Assembly (NCBI GenBank): GCA_900314125.1
Contig: OMUD01000227.1
Span: 1 to 34,417 of the forward strand
Source: an uncultured Prevotellaceae bacterium
GTDB taxonomy: Bacteria; Bacteroidota; Bacteroidia; Bacteroidales; Bacteroidaceae
Length of the DNA stretch: 34,417 nt
Direction: 5' to 3'
The number at the start of each line of letters is the position of its first letter. Positions within the stretch are counted from its first letter, which is position 1. A program made the translations under genes and the position numbers. Positions 7,874 through 16,135 of the stretch are shown here, in pieces. The notes below the pieces were generated by a model. The model searched no databases, was not told where the DNA came from, and saw only the letters and a program-made list of their open reading frames with translations.

Positions 7874-9613
7874 TTACTCACCCTTTTGCCCCTCCTGCTC
7901 TTTGGTCCTGATGTCCACAATCTGAAGCTGTATCTCGCCTTTCTTGTGGGTGTTGTCTTCTATGGTGTAGGCAATGTCGAAAGCATGCTTCGTCTTGATG
8001 TAGCGCGCCTGAGAGCTCTGGCCGAAGGCGATGCCGTTCATGATGTGGCTGGAATGGGTGTCCACCAACTCCAGTTTGATGTGTTCCTGCTCACGGCCCA
8101 CCACTTTGCTCGTGCCGTAGTCATAGACCTGACAGGTGCAGAAAGTGGGCTTTGGATTGTCGGGACCAAACGGACGCATCCTTTTCAAGTCGTTGAAAAA
8201 CTTGTGGTTGATTTCCACAAAGCTGATTTCGGCATCGATGTCAAGGTTCGCCCGGGTCTGGGTGGGGGAGATGTGGGTGCTCACATAGTCCTCAAACATC
8301 TCGCAGAATTTTTCCACGTTCTCCACCTTCAGCGAAAGACCGGCTGCGTAAGGATGACCGCCGAAATTCTCAAGCAGGCTGGAACAGTGCTGGATGGCTT
8401 TATAAACATCAAAGCCGCTCACGCTGCGGGCGGATCCGGTGGCGATTTCTCCTGTACGACACAATACTACGGCCGGCCGGTAGTAGAGCTCAGTGAGTCT
8501 TGATGCCACGATGCCGATCACACCCTTGTGCCAGTCTTCCTCGTATATCACCATGGAACTCCTGTCGGCCATCTCTGGCATCAAGTCCACCAGAATGTTG
8601 GCCTCTTCGGTCATACGCTTGTCCAGCTCCTTGCGTTCCTCGTTGTACTCGTTGATTTGTTTGGCTTGCTCGAGAGCTTTGTCGTAGTCGCGTTCAATCA
8701 GCAGGCGTACTGACTCCTTGCCGTTTTGTATGCGCCCTGAAGCGTTGATGCGTGGACCGATTTTGAAGATGATGTCGCTCATGGTCACCTCGCGTCCGCT
8801 CATGCCACAAGTGTCGATGATGGCTTGCAGACCGACGCACGGATTGCTGCTCAGCTGGCGAAGGCCGTGATAGGCCAACACCCGGTTCTCACCCAGGATT
8901 GGGACGATGTCGGATGCGATGCTCACCGCCACCAAATCGAGTAGCGGGATGAGCGTGCTGAATGCCATGCCGTTGCTGATGGCGAATGCCTGCATGAACT
9001 TGAAACCCACTCCGCATCCCGACAACTCGTTGTAAGGATAGGTGGAGTCCGACCGTTTCGCATTCAGGATGGCGACGGCGGGGGGCAATTCTGCGTCAGG
9101 AACGTGGTGGTCGCAGATGATGAAGTCGATGCCCAGACTTTTGGCGTACGCAATCTCTTCAACAGCCTTGATGCCACAGTCGAGAATAATGACGAGCGAC
9201 ACTCCGGTGGAGTAGGCGTAGTCTATTCCTTGCTTCGACACGCCATAGCCCTCGTCGTTGCGGTCGGGAATGTAGTAGTCAATGTTGGAATAGTACTGTT
9301 GCAGGTAACGGTACACCAATGCTACGGCAGTGCATCCATCCACGTCATAGTCACCATAAATCAGGATGCGCTCTTTCCTTCCCATTGCCAAATTCAAGCG
9401 TTCCACGGCCTTGTCCATGTCGTTCATCAGGAACGGGTCGTGGAGGGAATGAAGCTGAGGACGGAAAAAACTGCGCGCCTGCTGCACCGTGGTGATGCCT
9501 CGGCGGATGAGCAGCAGGCAAATCACCGGACTGACATTAAGTTCCAGTGAGAGGCTTGCCGCAGCCGATTTCTCTTCGGGTGTCGGTGGTTCGTAATTCC
9601 ATTGGTAATTCAT
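7874..9613 (-). CDS. recJ: Single-stranded-DNA-specific exonuclease RecJ
   Basis: A 579-residue DHH-family 5'-3' exonuclease on single-stranded DNA, acting in recombination and mismatch or base-excision repair in the cytoplasm. The metal-binding motifs are present: DYDVDG (88-93), DCG near 145-147 and DHH (168-170), followed by the DHHA1 region with GGHPYAAGLS near 410-420 and a C-terminal OB-like domain. The length is normal for the family. It is the first gene of a three-gene minus-strand cluster (recJ, recQ, TPR). Confidence 0.93.
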   Translation of the reverse strand: MNYQWNYEPPTPEEKSAAASLSLELNVSPVICLLLIRRGITTVQQARSFFRPQLHSLHDPFLMNDMDKAVERLNLAMGRKERILIYGDYDVDGCTAVALVYRYLQQYYSNIDYYIPDRNDEGYGVSKQGIDYAYSTGVSLVIILDCGIKAVEEIAYAKSLGIDFIICDHHVPDAELPPAVAILNAKRSDSTYPYNELSGCGVGFKFMQAFAISNGMAFSTLIPLLDLVAVSIASDIVPILGENRVLAYHGLRQLSSNPCVGLQAIIDTCGMSGREVTMSDIIFKIGPRINASGRIQNGKESVRLLIERDYDKALEQAKQINEYNEERKELDKRMTEEANILVDLMPEMADRSSMVIYEEDWHKGVIGIVASRLTELYYRPAVVLCRTGEIATGSARSVSGFDVYKAIQHCSSLLENFGGHPYAAGLSLKVENVEKFCEMFEDYVSTHISPTQTRANLDIDAEISFVEINHKFFNDLKRMRPFGPDNPKPTFCTCQVYDYGTSKVVGREQEHIKLELVDTHSSHIMNGIAFGQSSQARYIKTKHAFDIAYTIEDNTHKKGEIQLQIVDIRTKEQEGQKGE

Positions 9614-9731
9614 TATATATGTTTTTTTATTTTATCGCTCTCTGATGCGGAATGGACTGAATGATAAACAATATCAAGGTGTTATCTCGTATGACAAGAT
9701 GGTGAACGTCGCTTTTCCACATATTATGTTC

Positions 9732-9739
9732 CAAAATTA
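9732..9739 (-). promoter_or_regulatory. Possible -7 box upstream of recJ
   Basis: The minus strand reads TAATTTTG about 120 bases before the recJ ATG. No good -33 TTG is found at the right spacing, so it is only a candidate. Confidence 0.35.
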
Positions 9740-9896
9740 CGAAAAAAAACCGATAATCCCTAATTTTCTCATGTTAATAATGTGAAAAAATGTTTCGGCG
9801 TGTTTGGATCCCTCCAAGGAATGAGTGGTATGAGCGGGCTTTATGCTTAAGGGATGTTCTGGGAGAGTGATGTTGAAATAAAGGAAAAAAGGTCTG

Positions 9897-9940
9897 AAAA
9901 AATTTATACCCATGGGCAACTTCATTGCACATGGGTATAA
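9897..9940 (-). terminator. Second of two tandem terminators
   Basis: A strong hairpin (outer 11 bp TTATACCCATG with CATGGGTATAA, a 1x1 internal loop, then 4 bp GCAA/TTGC around a 5-base loop) is followed on the minus strand by six Ts. It lies just after another terminator at 9939-9963, and no gene lies between them. Confidence 0.6.
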
Positions 9941-10000
9941 AAAAAGGGGAAACGCCTTTCCCCAATCTTGTTAACCTTAAATCTAATACTATGAAAAACA
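9938..10000 (-). ncRNA. Candidate short RNA between recJ and the FMN-binding gene
   Basis: A good promoter (10006-10035) is followed within about 60 bases by an intrinsic terminator (GGGGAAA, 4-base loop, TTTCCCC, then seven Ts; 9939-9963) and a second one. No start codon with a usable frame lies between, so the product should be a short RNA of roughly 60 bases or, with read-through, a leader reaching recJ. I recall similar promoter-proximal sequence recurring between genes in Bacteroidales genomes, but cannot check that here. The ends are estimates. Confidence 0.5.
9939..9963 (-). terminator. First tandem terminator
   Basis: A 7 bp GGGGAAA/TTTCCCC stem with loop GGCG on the minus strand is followed by seven Ts. 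It lies only about 40 bases downstream of a predicted transcription start. Confidence 0.65.
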
Positions 10001-10005
10001 CGTTG

Positions 10006-10035
10006 CAAAGTTACGGCTTTTTGGGCTACTTGCAA
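10006..10035 (-). promoter_or_regulatory. Promoter of the intergenic short RNA
   Basis: The minus strand reads TTG (10033-10035), a 19-base spacer, then TAACTTTG (10006-10013), a close match to the Bacteroidetes promoter consensus. The nearest downstream gene is recJ, almost 400 bases away behind two terminators. Confidence 0.65.
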
Positions 10036-10142
10036 GTGTTTGGATAGAAAAATAATGAATTATTATGATTTTCTTGATAATTGTCAATAATTGTGTGCGA
10101 AAACACACAAATTTATACAAGTCGTGCTGAATAATATGCAAA

Positions 10143-10184
10143 GCAGCGAACATGCTTGTTTTGGCATGTCCGCTGCATTTTTTT
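10143..10184. terminator. Terminator hairpin downstream of the FMN-binding gene
   Basis: A 6+6 bp stem with one mismatch (GCAGCG-A-ACATGC pairing with GCATGT-C-CGCTGC) and an 8-base loop. Seven Ts follow on the plus strand, while on the minus strand only a short T stretch follows. No plus-strand gene feeds into it, so it most likely ends the minus-strand FMN-binding gene. Confidence 0.5.
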
Positions 10185-10200
10185 ATGTTTTGAAGGGTTT

Positions 10201-10599
10201 CTACTTCTTGTTCTTTTGGTAATACTCCAGTCCGAGTTTCACGTTTTCTTTCACTGCATTGCTGGAGAGGGTGGCACCGGTCACGGCGTCAACTTTCATC
10301 TTCAGGGCGGCCTTCACGGACTTACCATTCCATTTCGGAAGAATGGCGGTGTCCACTTTCTTGAAGAAATTAGGCGTTTCTTTGTTTGGCAGCGCCTCAA
10401 TCTTCTGGATTTTGTCTTTCTTGATGTAAATCTTCAGTGGGGTGGCGCTTTTGTAACCTTTCACGCCTTTACCCAGCGTGGTGGTGTTCACAACGAAAGT
10501 GCCGTCGGCCTCTTTAGTCAGTGGGCCGTTGCTCTGACCGAAAGCCGTCGTGCTCAGCATGAAGGCGCAGGCGGCCATGGTGGCGATCATCTTTCTCAT
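10201..10599 (-). CDS. Exported FMN-binding domain protein
   Basis: A 132-residue protein with a signal peptide (MRKMIATMAACAFMLSTTAFGQ) followed by an FMN-binding domain of the NqrC/RnfG type. The motif DAVTGATLSS at 104-113 matches the flavinylation site in which FMN is linked covalently to a threonine, so the mature protein is probably a periplasmic flavoprotein modified by an ApbE enzyme. No ApbE gene or partner reductase is next to it. The start at 10599 is chosen because the signal peptide begins there; an upstream in-frame ATG at 10692 would add a poor N-terminus and lie above the likely promoter. Confidence 0.82.
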   Translation of the reverse strand: MRKMIATMAACAFMLSTTAFGQSNGPLTKEADGTFVVNTTTLGKGVKGYKSATPLKIYIKKDKIQKIEALPNKETPNFFKKVDTAILPKWNGKSVKAALKMKVDAVTGATLSSNAVKENVKLGLEYYQKNKK

Positions 10600-10640
10600 G
10601 AATGTTTTTTTGTTTAGGTTGATAAATAAGATTCTCACGG

Positions 10641-10648
10641 CAAAGATA
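10641..10648 (-). promoter_or_regulatory. Possible -7 box of the FMN-binding gene
   Basis: The minus strand reads TATCTTTG about 40 bases before the ATG at 10599. The -33 region is not a good match. Confidence 0.4.
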
Positions 10649-10773
10649 CAAAGTTTTTCGATAACTCTCGCATAACCAACATTTTTTAACATGAAAAGAA
10701 TGTCTTAGATTCTTTATTTCTATCCTTGTTCATAGTTTTCCTTTTTTTTCTTTCACCTCTGACTTTTTTTCCT

Positions 10774-10781
10774 TATTTTTG
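10774..10781 (+). promoter_or_regulatory. Possible -7 box of the SGNH hydrolase gene
   Basis: TATTTTTG lies 25 bases before the ATG at 10807. Only a weak T-rich -33 element is present. Confidence 0.4.
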
Positions 10782-10806
10782 TGAACATAAATCAAATTTC
10801 TATTAT

Positions 10807-11622
10807 ATGACGAAATTCAGAATCATTTTTTCTCTTCTGCTCTGCATCGCTTCGCTGCAGACCATGAATGCGCAGACTTCTTTCACCCATCCTTGGCAAG
10901 GAAAAAAGGTGGCTTATTTCGGCGATTCCATCACCGACCCACGCAACCGTGCAGCCGGAACGAAATTCTGGGCTTTTCTCCAGCAATGGCTTGACATCAC
11001 TCCATACGTTTATGGAGTGAGCGGTCGCCAATGGAACGATATTCCCCGGCAGACGGCTCAGTTACTTAAGGAACATGGTGACGATGTGGATGCCATCATC
11101 ATCTTCTGCGGCACCAATGACTACAATAACGGGGTGCCGGTGGGCCAGTGGTGGAACGAGCGGGAGACGGAGGTGATGTATGGTCATGGACAGCCTAAAC
11201 GGATGGTTACGAGAAAGCAACGCACTCCCGACATGAACTCTGACACTTATCGGGGACGGATCAATATTGCACTCGATTCACTTAAACGCACTTACCCAAC
11301 CAAGCAGATAGTGTTGCTCACCCCAATCCACCGCTCCAATTTCTTTGCCAACGAGAAGAATTGGCAGTGCGACGAGTCCTACACCAATCAGTGTGGGGAA
11401 TACATCGACCCTTATATCGAGGCTGTGAAAGAGGCGGGCAATATCTGGAGTGTGCCTGTCATTGACTGGAACGCGTCCATCGGACTTTTCCCTATGATTG
11501 CAGAGCACGGACAGTATTTCAATAATGCGCAGACCGACCTCCTTCATCCTAATGATAAAGGGCATCAGCGGATGGCACGCACCCTTTTTTATCAGTTGCT
11601 CACTCTTCCTTGCACTTTCTGA
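10807..11622 (+). CDS. Secreted SGNH/GDSL-family hydrolase
   Basis: A 271-residue protein with a signal peptide (cleavage near NAQ, residue 23). The SGNH blocks are present: GDSIT at 39-43 with nucleophile Ser41, a GTND block near residue 100, and the C-terminal Asp244 / His247 pair in DLLHP. Such enzymes remove acetyl or other ester groups, often from plant polysaccharides. It sits 51 bases before a GH43 gene on the same strand, so a role as a carbohydrate esterase preparing a galactan-type substrate is plausible but not shown. An in-frame ATG at 10726 would lie upstream of the -7 box and is not favoured. Confidence 0.85.
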   Translation: MTKFRIIFSLLLCIASLQTMNAQTSFTHPWQGKKVAYFGDSITDPRNRAAGTKFWAFLQQWLDITPYVYGVSGRQWNDIPRQTAQLLKEHGDDVDAIIIFCGTNDYNNGVPVGQWWNERETEVMYGHGQPKRMVTRKQRTPDMNSDTYRGRINIALDSLKRTYPTKQIVLLTPIHRSNFFANEKNWQCDESYTNQCGEYIDPYIEAVKEAGNIWSVPVIDWNASIGLFPMIAEHGQYFNNAQTDLLHPNDKGHQRMARTLFYQLLTLPCTF

Positions 11623-11673
11623 CGGAGTGAATATATAAGTCAGCCGTGACTAAGTTTCAATTTATAAATCAAT

Positions 11674-12681
11674 ATGACACAATTATCATTTATGGGAAGA
11701 ATTTTTATGTTAGCCATGCTTACCCTCATTCCCACTGTTGGGATGTGGGCACAACAGGAGAAGTGGACCACCATCAAGAACGGCATTGAGTGGACCGACA
11801 CTGAAGGATATGTGGTTCAGGCACATGGAGGCAATTTCCTCCAAGTGGGCAAGCGGTGGTATCTCATAGGAGAGGACCGCGCTCGTTCGTGGAATCCGGA
11901 CGTCAACCTCTACAGCACCGAGGATTTTGTCACATGGAAATTTGAGGGCAAGATTATCCAGAACCGCGTCACTCATGAGCAACTCGGCGTGTCGCGTATG
12001 ATAGAGCGCCCAAAATTGATGTACAACGCTCAGACTCGGAAATTTGTGGTGTGGTGCCATTGGGAGGCACGAAACTACAGTGCCAGTGAGGCCGCCGTGT
12101 TTGAGAGTGACAGTGTGGCGGGGCCTTACAAATGTGTGTGGACTGGACGTCCGCTCGGGACGAAATCGCGCGACTGCAATGTTTTTGTTGATAACGACGG
12201 GAAAGCCTACTTCATTTCCACCACAGATGAAAACACAAACCTTGGCCTTTTTGAACTTTCGGACGATTACCGTGAGCCAGTCAGCAAGACTGTACTTTGC
12301 GAGGGTCAACGGAGGGAAGCACCGGCTATCGTGCACATTGGCGACACTTACTATATGATTTCATCCGCATGCACGGGATGGGCTCCCAACCAGGCAAAAA
12401 TAGCCACGTCCCACAACATTAAGACAGGATGGTCCGAATTGGAGAATATCGGTGACAACATTGCGTTCGACACACAAGCCAGTTCCATCTTGACTATCAA
12501 AGGAACGGAAGGCACGGTGTACGTCTATGTAGGCGACCGCTGGATGGACCCCGACCTGCCACAGTCGAAAATCATCATGCTCCCCATCACATTCGAAGAC
12601 GGAAAGATGCAACTTCGCTACTATGATTCCTGGCAGATTGACTTCAACCGTGGGGTGTTCAGGCTGAAAGATGAGAAATAA
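11674..12681 (+). CDS. Secreted glycoside hydrolase family 43 protein
   Basis: A 335-residue protein with a signal peptide (cleavage near WAQ, residue 27) and a five-bladed propeller typical of GH43. Recognisable pieces are QAHGG at 49-53, ERPK at 111-114, SRDCNVF at 165-171 (Asp167, the usual pKa modulator) and REAPA with Glu215, the likely catalytic acid. The first blade has QAHGG where classical GH43 enzymes carry a catalytic Asp; that pattern is shared with the exo-beta-1,3-galactanase-like subfamilies. The nearby GH53 gene supports a galactan or arabinogalactan substrate. Exact specificity cannot be read. Confidence 0.85.
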   Translation: MTQLSFMGRIFMLAMLTLIPTVGMWAQQEKWTTIKNGIEWTDTEGYVVQAHGGNFLQVGKRWYLIGEDRARSWNPDVNLYSTEDFVTWKFEGKIIQNRVTHEQLGVSRMIERPKLMYNAQTRKFVVWCHWEARNYSASEAAVFESDSVAGPYKCVWTGRPLGTKSRDCNVFVDNDGKAYFISTTDENTNLGLFELSDDYREPVSKTVLCEGQRREAPAIVHIGDTYYMISSACTGWAPNQAKIATSHNIKTGWSELENIGDNIAFDTQASSILTIKGTEGTVYVYVGDRWMDPDLPQSKIIMLPITFEDGKMQLRYYDSWQIDFNRGVFRLKDEK

Positions 12682-12698
12682 ACATTTCTGAGAAAATG

Positions 12699-12734
12699 AA
12701 AAAAGGTGTCAACCCAAAAGTTGATGCCTTTTTT
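12699..12734. terminator. Bidirectional terminator between GH43 and MATE genes
   Basis: A6-GG and a GTCAAC stem pair with GTTGATGCC-T6 (15 bp with two wobbles, 6-base loop). The A and T tracts let it serve both the plus-strand GH43 gene and the convergent MATE gene. Confidence 0.8.
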
Positions 12735-12768
12735 ATTATACTTTGAGTTTTTGCAAGTGGCAGAAGCC

Positions 12769-14157
12769 TTATTCCTCAAACACCTGCTGACCGGGTTCGG
12801 CAGGCTCGGATGGTGGGTTCATCTGGCTGCGCATCTGCCCGAACTCATAAGACACGACTGGCACTGTCAGCAGGAACGACAGCACGTCAGCAACAGCTTG
12901 GCTGGCTTCCAAGCCTGCGAGACCGAAAAAGTGGGGGAGGATGAGCAATGCGGGGATGTAGAACAAGCCTCGGCGGCTTGCGGCGAGCAGATTGGCGGAG
13001 AGTGGTTTGTTGATGGTTTGCATCATCATGTTGCTCAGCATGATGAATGGGGAGAGGCAGAGAGTGAGAAACTGCCAACGCAAGGTGGCGGAGCCGATTT
13101 CCACAACCTCTGGATCGCTTCTGAACAAGGTAATCACCTCTTCAGAGAAAGCGAATCCGCCAATCGTTATGACAAGCAGAAACAGGGTTCCTGCTTTCAC
13201 AGTGAACCAGAAGCCTCGGATCACACGGTCGTAGAGCTTGGCACCGTAGCAGAAACCGCAGAGCGGTTGGTAGCCATGTCCCAGTCCGATGACGGCTGCG
13301 TTGATGATGAAGGTGATGCGGATAACAATCGACAAGCCAGCTATGGCTGCGTCGCCGAATCCGCGTGCCACCAGGTTCATCGTCAGAGAGGCGATGCTGC
13401 CGATACCTTGACGGGTGAGCGATGGCGTGCCGCCAGAGAATATGGCTTTCAGGTAGATGGATGAGAAACTGAATTTGCGCAGGATGATGCGCTGGTTGTC
13501 GCGGCGACCTGTCATCCAAAGCAGCACAAAGAAACTCACCATCTGACTCACCACGGTGGCGATGGCTGCACCGCGGATGCCCATGCCAAGTGCGAAAATC
13601 AACAAAGGGTCGAGTGCCAGATTCAGCACAGCGCCAGTCATGATGCCGTACATGGAATAGGCGGCATTACCTTGAAACCGCATCTGAAGGTTCAACGTCA
13701 GCGAGCCGATGATAAAAGGGGCACCAAGCAGGATGATGCCGAGATACTGCTCTGTATAAGGAAGGATGGTGGGAGTGCTTCCCAACCAACGGCTTAGGGG
13801 GGTGAGCAACGTCAATCCAATGACTGTCAACAAGATACCAAAACCCAGCGCATACACGAAGCCGGTGGCGGCCATCACGGCTGGACTCTCTTTCTCTTTT
13901 GCTCCCAAGGCACGGGAAATAAAGTTTCCAGAGCCGTGACCAAAGAAGAAACCGAAGGCTTGGAAAAAACTCATGATGGTGAACACCACACCTACTGCAG
14001 CTGTGGACTGGGTGTTGATCTGACTCACGAAATAGGTGTCGGCAAGGTTATAGAAACTGGTCACCATCATGCTGATGATAGTGGGTACCGCCATTGTGGG
14101 AATCACACGGCTGATTGGACCTTGGGTCAGGAATTCAAAGTTGTTTCTATGTGCCAT
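12769..14157 (-). CDS. MATE-family efflux transporter
   Basis: A 462-residue integral membrane protein with about 12 hydrophobic segments and the repeated two-bundle pattern of MATE multidrug exporters (IPTMAVPTIISMMVTSFYNLADTYFV at the first helix and a related ISRALG segment after helix two). These proteins export cationic drugs or metabolites in exchange for Na+ or H+ across the inner membrane. The start at 14157 (MAHRNNFEFLTQGPI) fits the usual family N-terminus; an upstream ATG at 14190 would add 11 residues. It separates the GH43 and GH53 genes but has its own promoter and is not obviously tied to polysaccharide use. Confidence 0.9.
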   Translation of the reverse strand: MAHRNNFEFLTQGPISRVIPTMAVPTIISMMVTSFYNLADTYFVSQINTQSTAAVGVVFTIMSFFQAFGFFFGHGSGNFISRALGAKEKESPAVMAATGFVYALGFGILLTVIGLTLLTPLSRWLGSTPTILPYTEQYLGIILLGAPFIIGSLTLNLQMRFQGNAAYSMYGIMTGAVLNLALDPLLIFALGMGIRGAAIATVVSQMVSFFVLLWMTGRRDNQRIILRKFSFSSIYLKAIFSGGTPSLTRQGIGSIASLTMNLVARGFGDAAIAGLSIVIRITFIINAAVIGLGHGYQPLCGFCYGAKLYDRVIRGFWFTVKAGTLFLLVITIGGFAFSEEVITLFRSDPEVVEIGSATLRWQFLTLCLSPFIMLSNMMMQTINKPLSANLLAASRRGLFYIPALLILPHFFGLAGLEASQAVADVLSFLLTVPVVSYEFGQMRSQMNPPSEPAEPGQQVFEE

Positions 14158-14246
14158 TCGGTTGTCTTTCTCTGTTAGGGGATGCTGCAAAAAGCTTTAT
14201 CCTCATCGGTGTAGCCGGCCTCAGGTGGATTGACCCTGACAAAAAC

Positions 14247-14291
14247 AAAATGATTAAATTTGCTGCAAAAACATGCAAATTTAATCATTTT
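14247..14291. terminator. Terminator of the GH53 gene
   Basis: A perfect 17 bp AT-rich stem (arms 14247-14263 and 14275-14291, loop 11) lies about 65 bases past the GH53 stop. On the minus strand it runs into TTTTGTTTTTG; the plus strand has eight Ts. Its right arm also holds the predicted -7 box of the MATE gene. Confidence 0.7.
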
Positions 14292-14306
14292 TTTTCAGAT
14301 GGACAA
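14276..14306 (-). promoter_or_regulatory. Promoter of the MATE gene
   Basis: The minus strand reads TTG (14304-14306), a 20-base spacer, then TAAATTTG (14276-14283). The -7 box falls inside the GH53 terminator hairpin. The leader to the ATG at 14157 would be about 110 bases. Confidence 0.5.
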
Positions 14307-14357
14307 TTCTAATGATTGTGTTATTCTCAGGAGACTGTTAAGAGTGTGCTGAGTCCG

Positions 14358-15389
14358 TCATTCTTTCTCCACAAATCCTTCCATGATGGCAGTGGGGGAG
14401 GCTTTGCTGTCGAAAGCTCCCAGCTTATAGCCGCCGGGCATGCATTGCGGTTCCCAGTAGAACACACCGCGGCAATGTCCGTCGGTTTGTGTGCGTGCTT
14501 CACGAATCACACGGGTCAGCTGGCGGCGACCTTCGTCCATCACCTCAGGATGCTGCTCGTCCACTTCATAGCCGGTCTCCACAATCATCACGTCGCAACC
14601 GTATTTTTCGCTCACATGACGGATGTTGGCGATGCAGTCGGTGATGATGTCGTCGGCTTTCAGTTCAGGATGGTCTTTCCTGGCCCAATAGGGGTAGAGC
14701 GACATGCCGACCATGTCGAACTTGCCACCATACTTCCGCACGATGTCGAGGTTCCAGTCGTAGAGCGACTGCTTGTGCCCACGGTCGAGGTGAATAATGA
14801 CGATGGCGTTGGGGAAAACTTCCTTCACTGCATCATAGCCGGCACGGATGAAACCGGCGTATTGCTCAGGATTCTTCTCGATGTGCCCCATCGGCCATAG
14901 CAGACCGTTGGCAGTCTCATTGCCAACCTGCACCCATCGCGGCTCCACACCGTTGTTTTTCAGCAGGCTGAGCACATCGACAGTGTGGTCATGGACGTCT
15001 TTTAGCATCTGTTCGTAGCTGTGCTCTCTCCATGCGGCGGGTATAGGCTGCTTGGCTGGGTCTGCCCAGGAGTCTGCATAGTGGAAATCGACCATAAAGT
15101 CCATCCCCAACGCCTTAGCGCGCTTGCCCATCGCCAATAATTCGTGCTTGTCGCAGTTTCCGCCGCGAGGATTCACCCACACACGCATCCTGATGGCACT
15201 CATCTGATAATCGGTTTTCAACAGTTCCAGGCACTCACGATCACGTCCCTCACGGTCGTGAAACACCACACCCCGGCGCTCCTGGCCCGTAAGGAAGCCC
15301 ACATCGGCTCCTTTCACAAAATCATTCTGCTGCTGACCGAATGCCAACAGCGGAAGCAGTAATAATAATGTCATTAGTTTAGTCCTCAT
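14358..15389 (-). CDS. Secreted GH53 endo-beta-1,4-galactanase
   Basis: A 343-residue TIM-barrel enzyme (start MRTKLMTLLLLL, signal peptide ending near FGQ) that cuts beta-1,4-galactan side chains of pectin outside the cytoplasm. It has FVKGADVGFL near the N-terminus, HYADSWADPAKQ, the acid/base glutamate in VGNETANGLLWP (E158) and the nucleophile in MIVETGY (E271), all diagnostic of GH53. An in-frame ATG 12 bases upstream (15401) is an alternative start. It follows the lipoprotein gene at 15434-15916 by 32-44 bases and is probably co-transcribed with it. No SusC/SusD pair is present in the window, so this is not a full polysaccharide utilization locus. Confidence 0.9.
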   Translation of the reverse strand: MRTKLMTLLLLLPLLAFGQQQNDFVKGADVGFLTGQERRGVVFHDREGRDRECLELLKTDYQMSAIRMRVWVNPRGGNCDKHELLAMGKRAKALGMDFMVDFHYADSWADPAKQPIPAAWREHSYEQMLKDVHDHTVDVLSLLKNNGVEPRWVQVGNETANGLLWPMGHIEKNPEQYAGFIRAGYDAVKEVFPNAIVIIHLDRGHKQSLYDWNLDIVRKYGGKFDMVGMSLYPYWARKDHPELKADDIITDCIANIRHVSEKYGCDVMIVETGYEVDEQHPEVMDEGRRQLTRVIREARTQTDGHCRGVFYWEPQCMPGGYKLGAFDSKASPTAIMEGFVEKE

Positions 15390-15433
15390 TTCTCTATTCA
15401 TTTTTTTTTGTTAAATCGCGGAAATCTATCTCG

Positions 15434-15916
15434 TTATTCTTTTTTCTTGAAAACCCGCTGGTCGGAAAGGGAAGACGTTGCGGGAATCATCAGGTTGCCG
15501 TCAATGGTGTATTCTTCTGTCTTTCCGTCGATGGTGATGTAAACACGGTAGAGCTTATTGCCGTTCACTTTTACCTTTTTCATCGTGTAAGTGCCTTTGA
15601 AGTCTTTCTTCGTCATTTTCGACGTGCGGTGTTTCTCACCTTTGATGATGGTGCTCTTCCCGGTCGCAGGGTCTATCAACTCACGAGGGGTGCCTTCCAT
15701 GATTGTGGGTATCCACTCCTCTTTCAGAATTGTTACCTCGGTCTTGCTGGAGAAGATGATGGACTCTTTTTCCCCCACGTATCCCACATCGTTCATCATT
15801 ACAACGCGGTCGTATTCCCACACAGTGCCACTAAGTTTCGGTTTCTTCGCACATGAAGTCAAGGGAATGGCTATGAGAAATGCCATGAATGCTAAAAACA
15901 GATTTTTTCTTTTCAT
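15434..15916 (-). CDS. Small lipoprotein of unknown function
   Basis: A 160-residue protein I do not recognise. Its N-terminus is a lipoprotein signal (MKRKNLFLAFMAFLIAIPLTSC, lipidated Cys22). The mature part begins CAKKPKLSGTVWEYD, has beta-strand-like alternation, many lysines and a DGKTEEYTIDGNLMI segment, suggesting a small beta-barrel of the lipocalin-like type common in Bacteroidetes lipoproteins. It lies upstream of the GH53 gene behind its own promoter, so the two may be expressed together. The start is set by the signal sequence. Confidence 0.7.
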   Translation of the reverse strand: MKRKNLFLAFMAFLIAIPLTSCAKKPKLSGTVWEYDRVVMMNDVGYVGEKESIIFSSKTEVTILKEEWIPTIMEGTPRELIDPATGKSTIIKGEKHRTSKMTKKDFKGTYTMKKVKVNGNKLYRVYITIDGKTEEYTIDGNLMIPATSSLSDQRVFKKKE

Positions 15917-15952
15917 AGTCGAAATTATTAAAGGGTTTGCAATTTCCACCAA

Positions 15953-15984
15953 CAAAAATAACGGATTGATTTTAAAACACCAAA
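15953..15984 (-). promoter_or_regulatory. Promoter of the lipoprotein-GH53 pair
   Basis: The minus strand reads TTTG (15981-15984), a 20-base spacer, then TATTTTTG (15953-15960), about 37 bases before the ATG at 15916. Confidence 0.6.
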
Positions 15985-16043
15985 TAAAAGTTGCATAATG
16001 ATGAGAAAACTGAATAATATATTCATTTTTCTTTTTATTTCCT

Positions 16044-16051
16044 TATATTTG
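16044..16051 (+). promoter_or_regulatory. Possible -7 box of the NhaC-type gene
   Basis: TATATTTG lies 85 bases before the ATG at 16136. The -33 element is weak. Confidence 0.4.
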
Positions 16052-16135
16052 CAATTCTGAGTGGGAAAGTCCTTTGGCAAGACGAATGCGGAGAACTTTC
16101 CTGAACTTATATAATATACTATAAATAGTTTTTCA

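Noticed and set aside
9991-10047. 18-codon plus-strand ORF starting MKNTLQSYG
   Set aside because: It lies exactly over a good minus-strand promoter (10006-10035) and has no plus-strand promoter, so it is most likely the shadow of that promoter.
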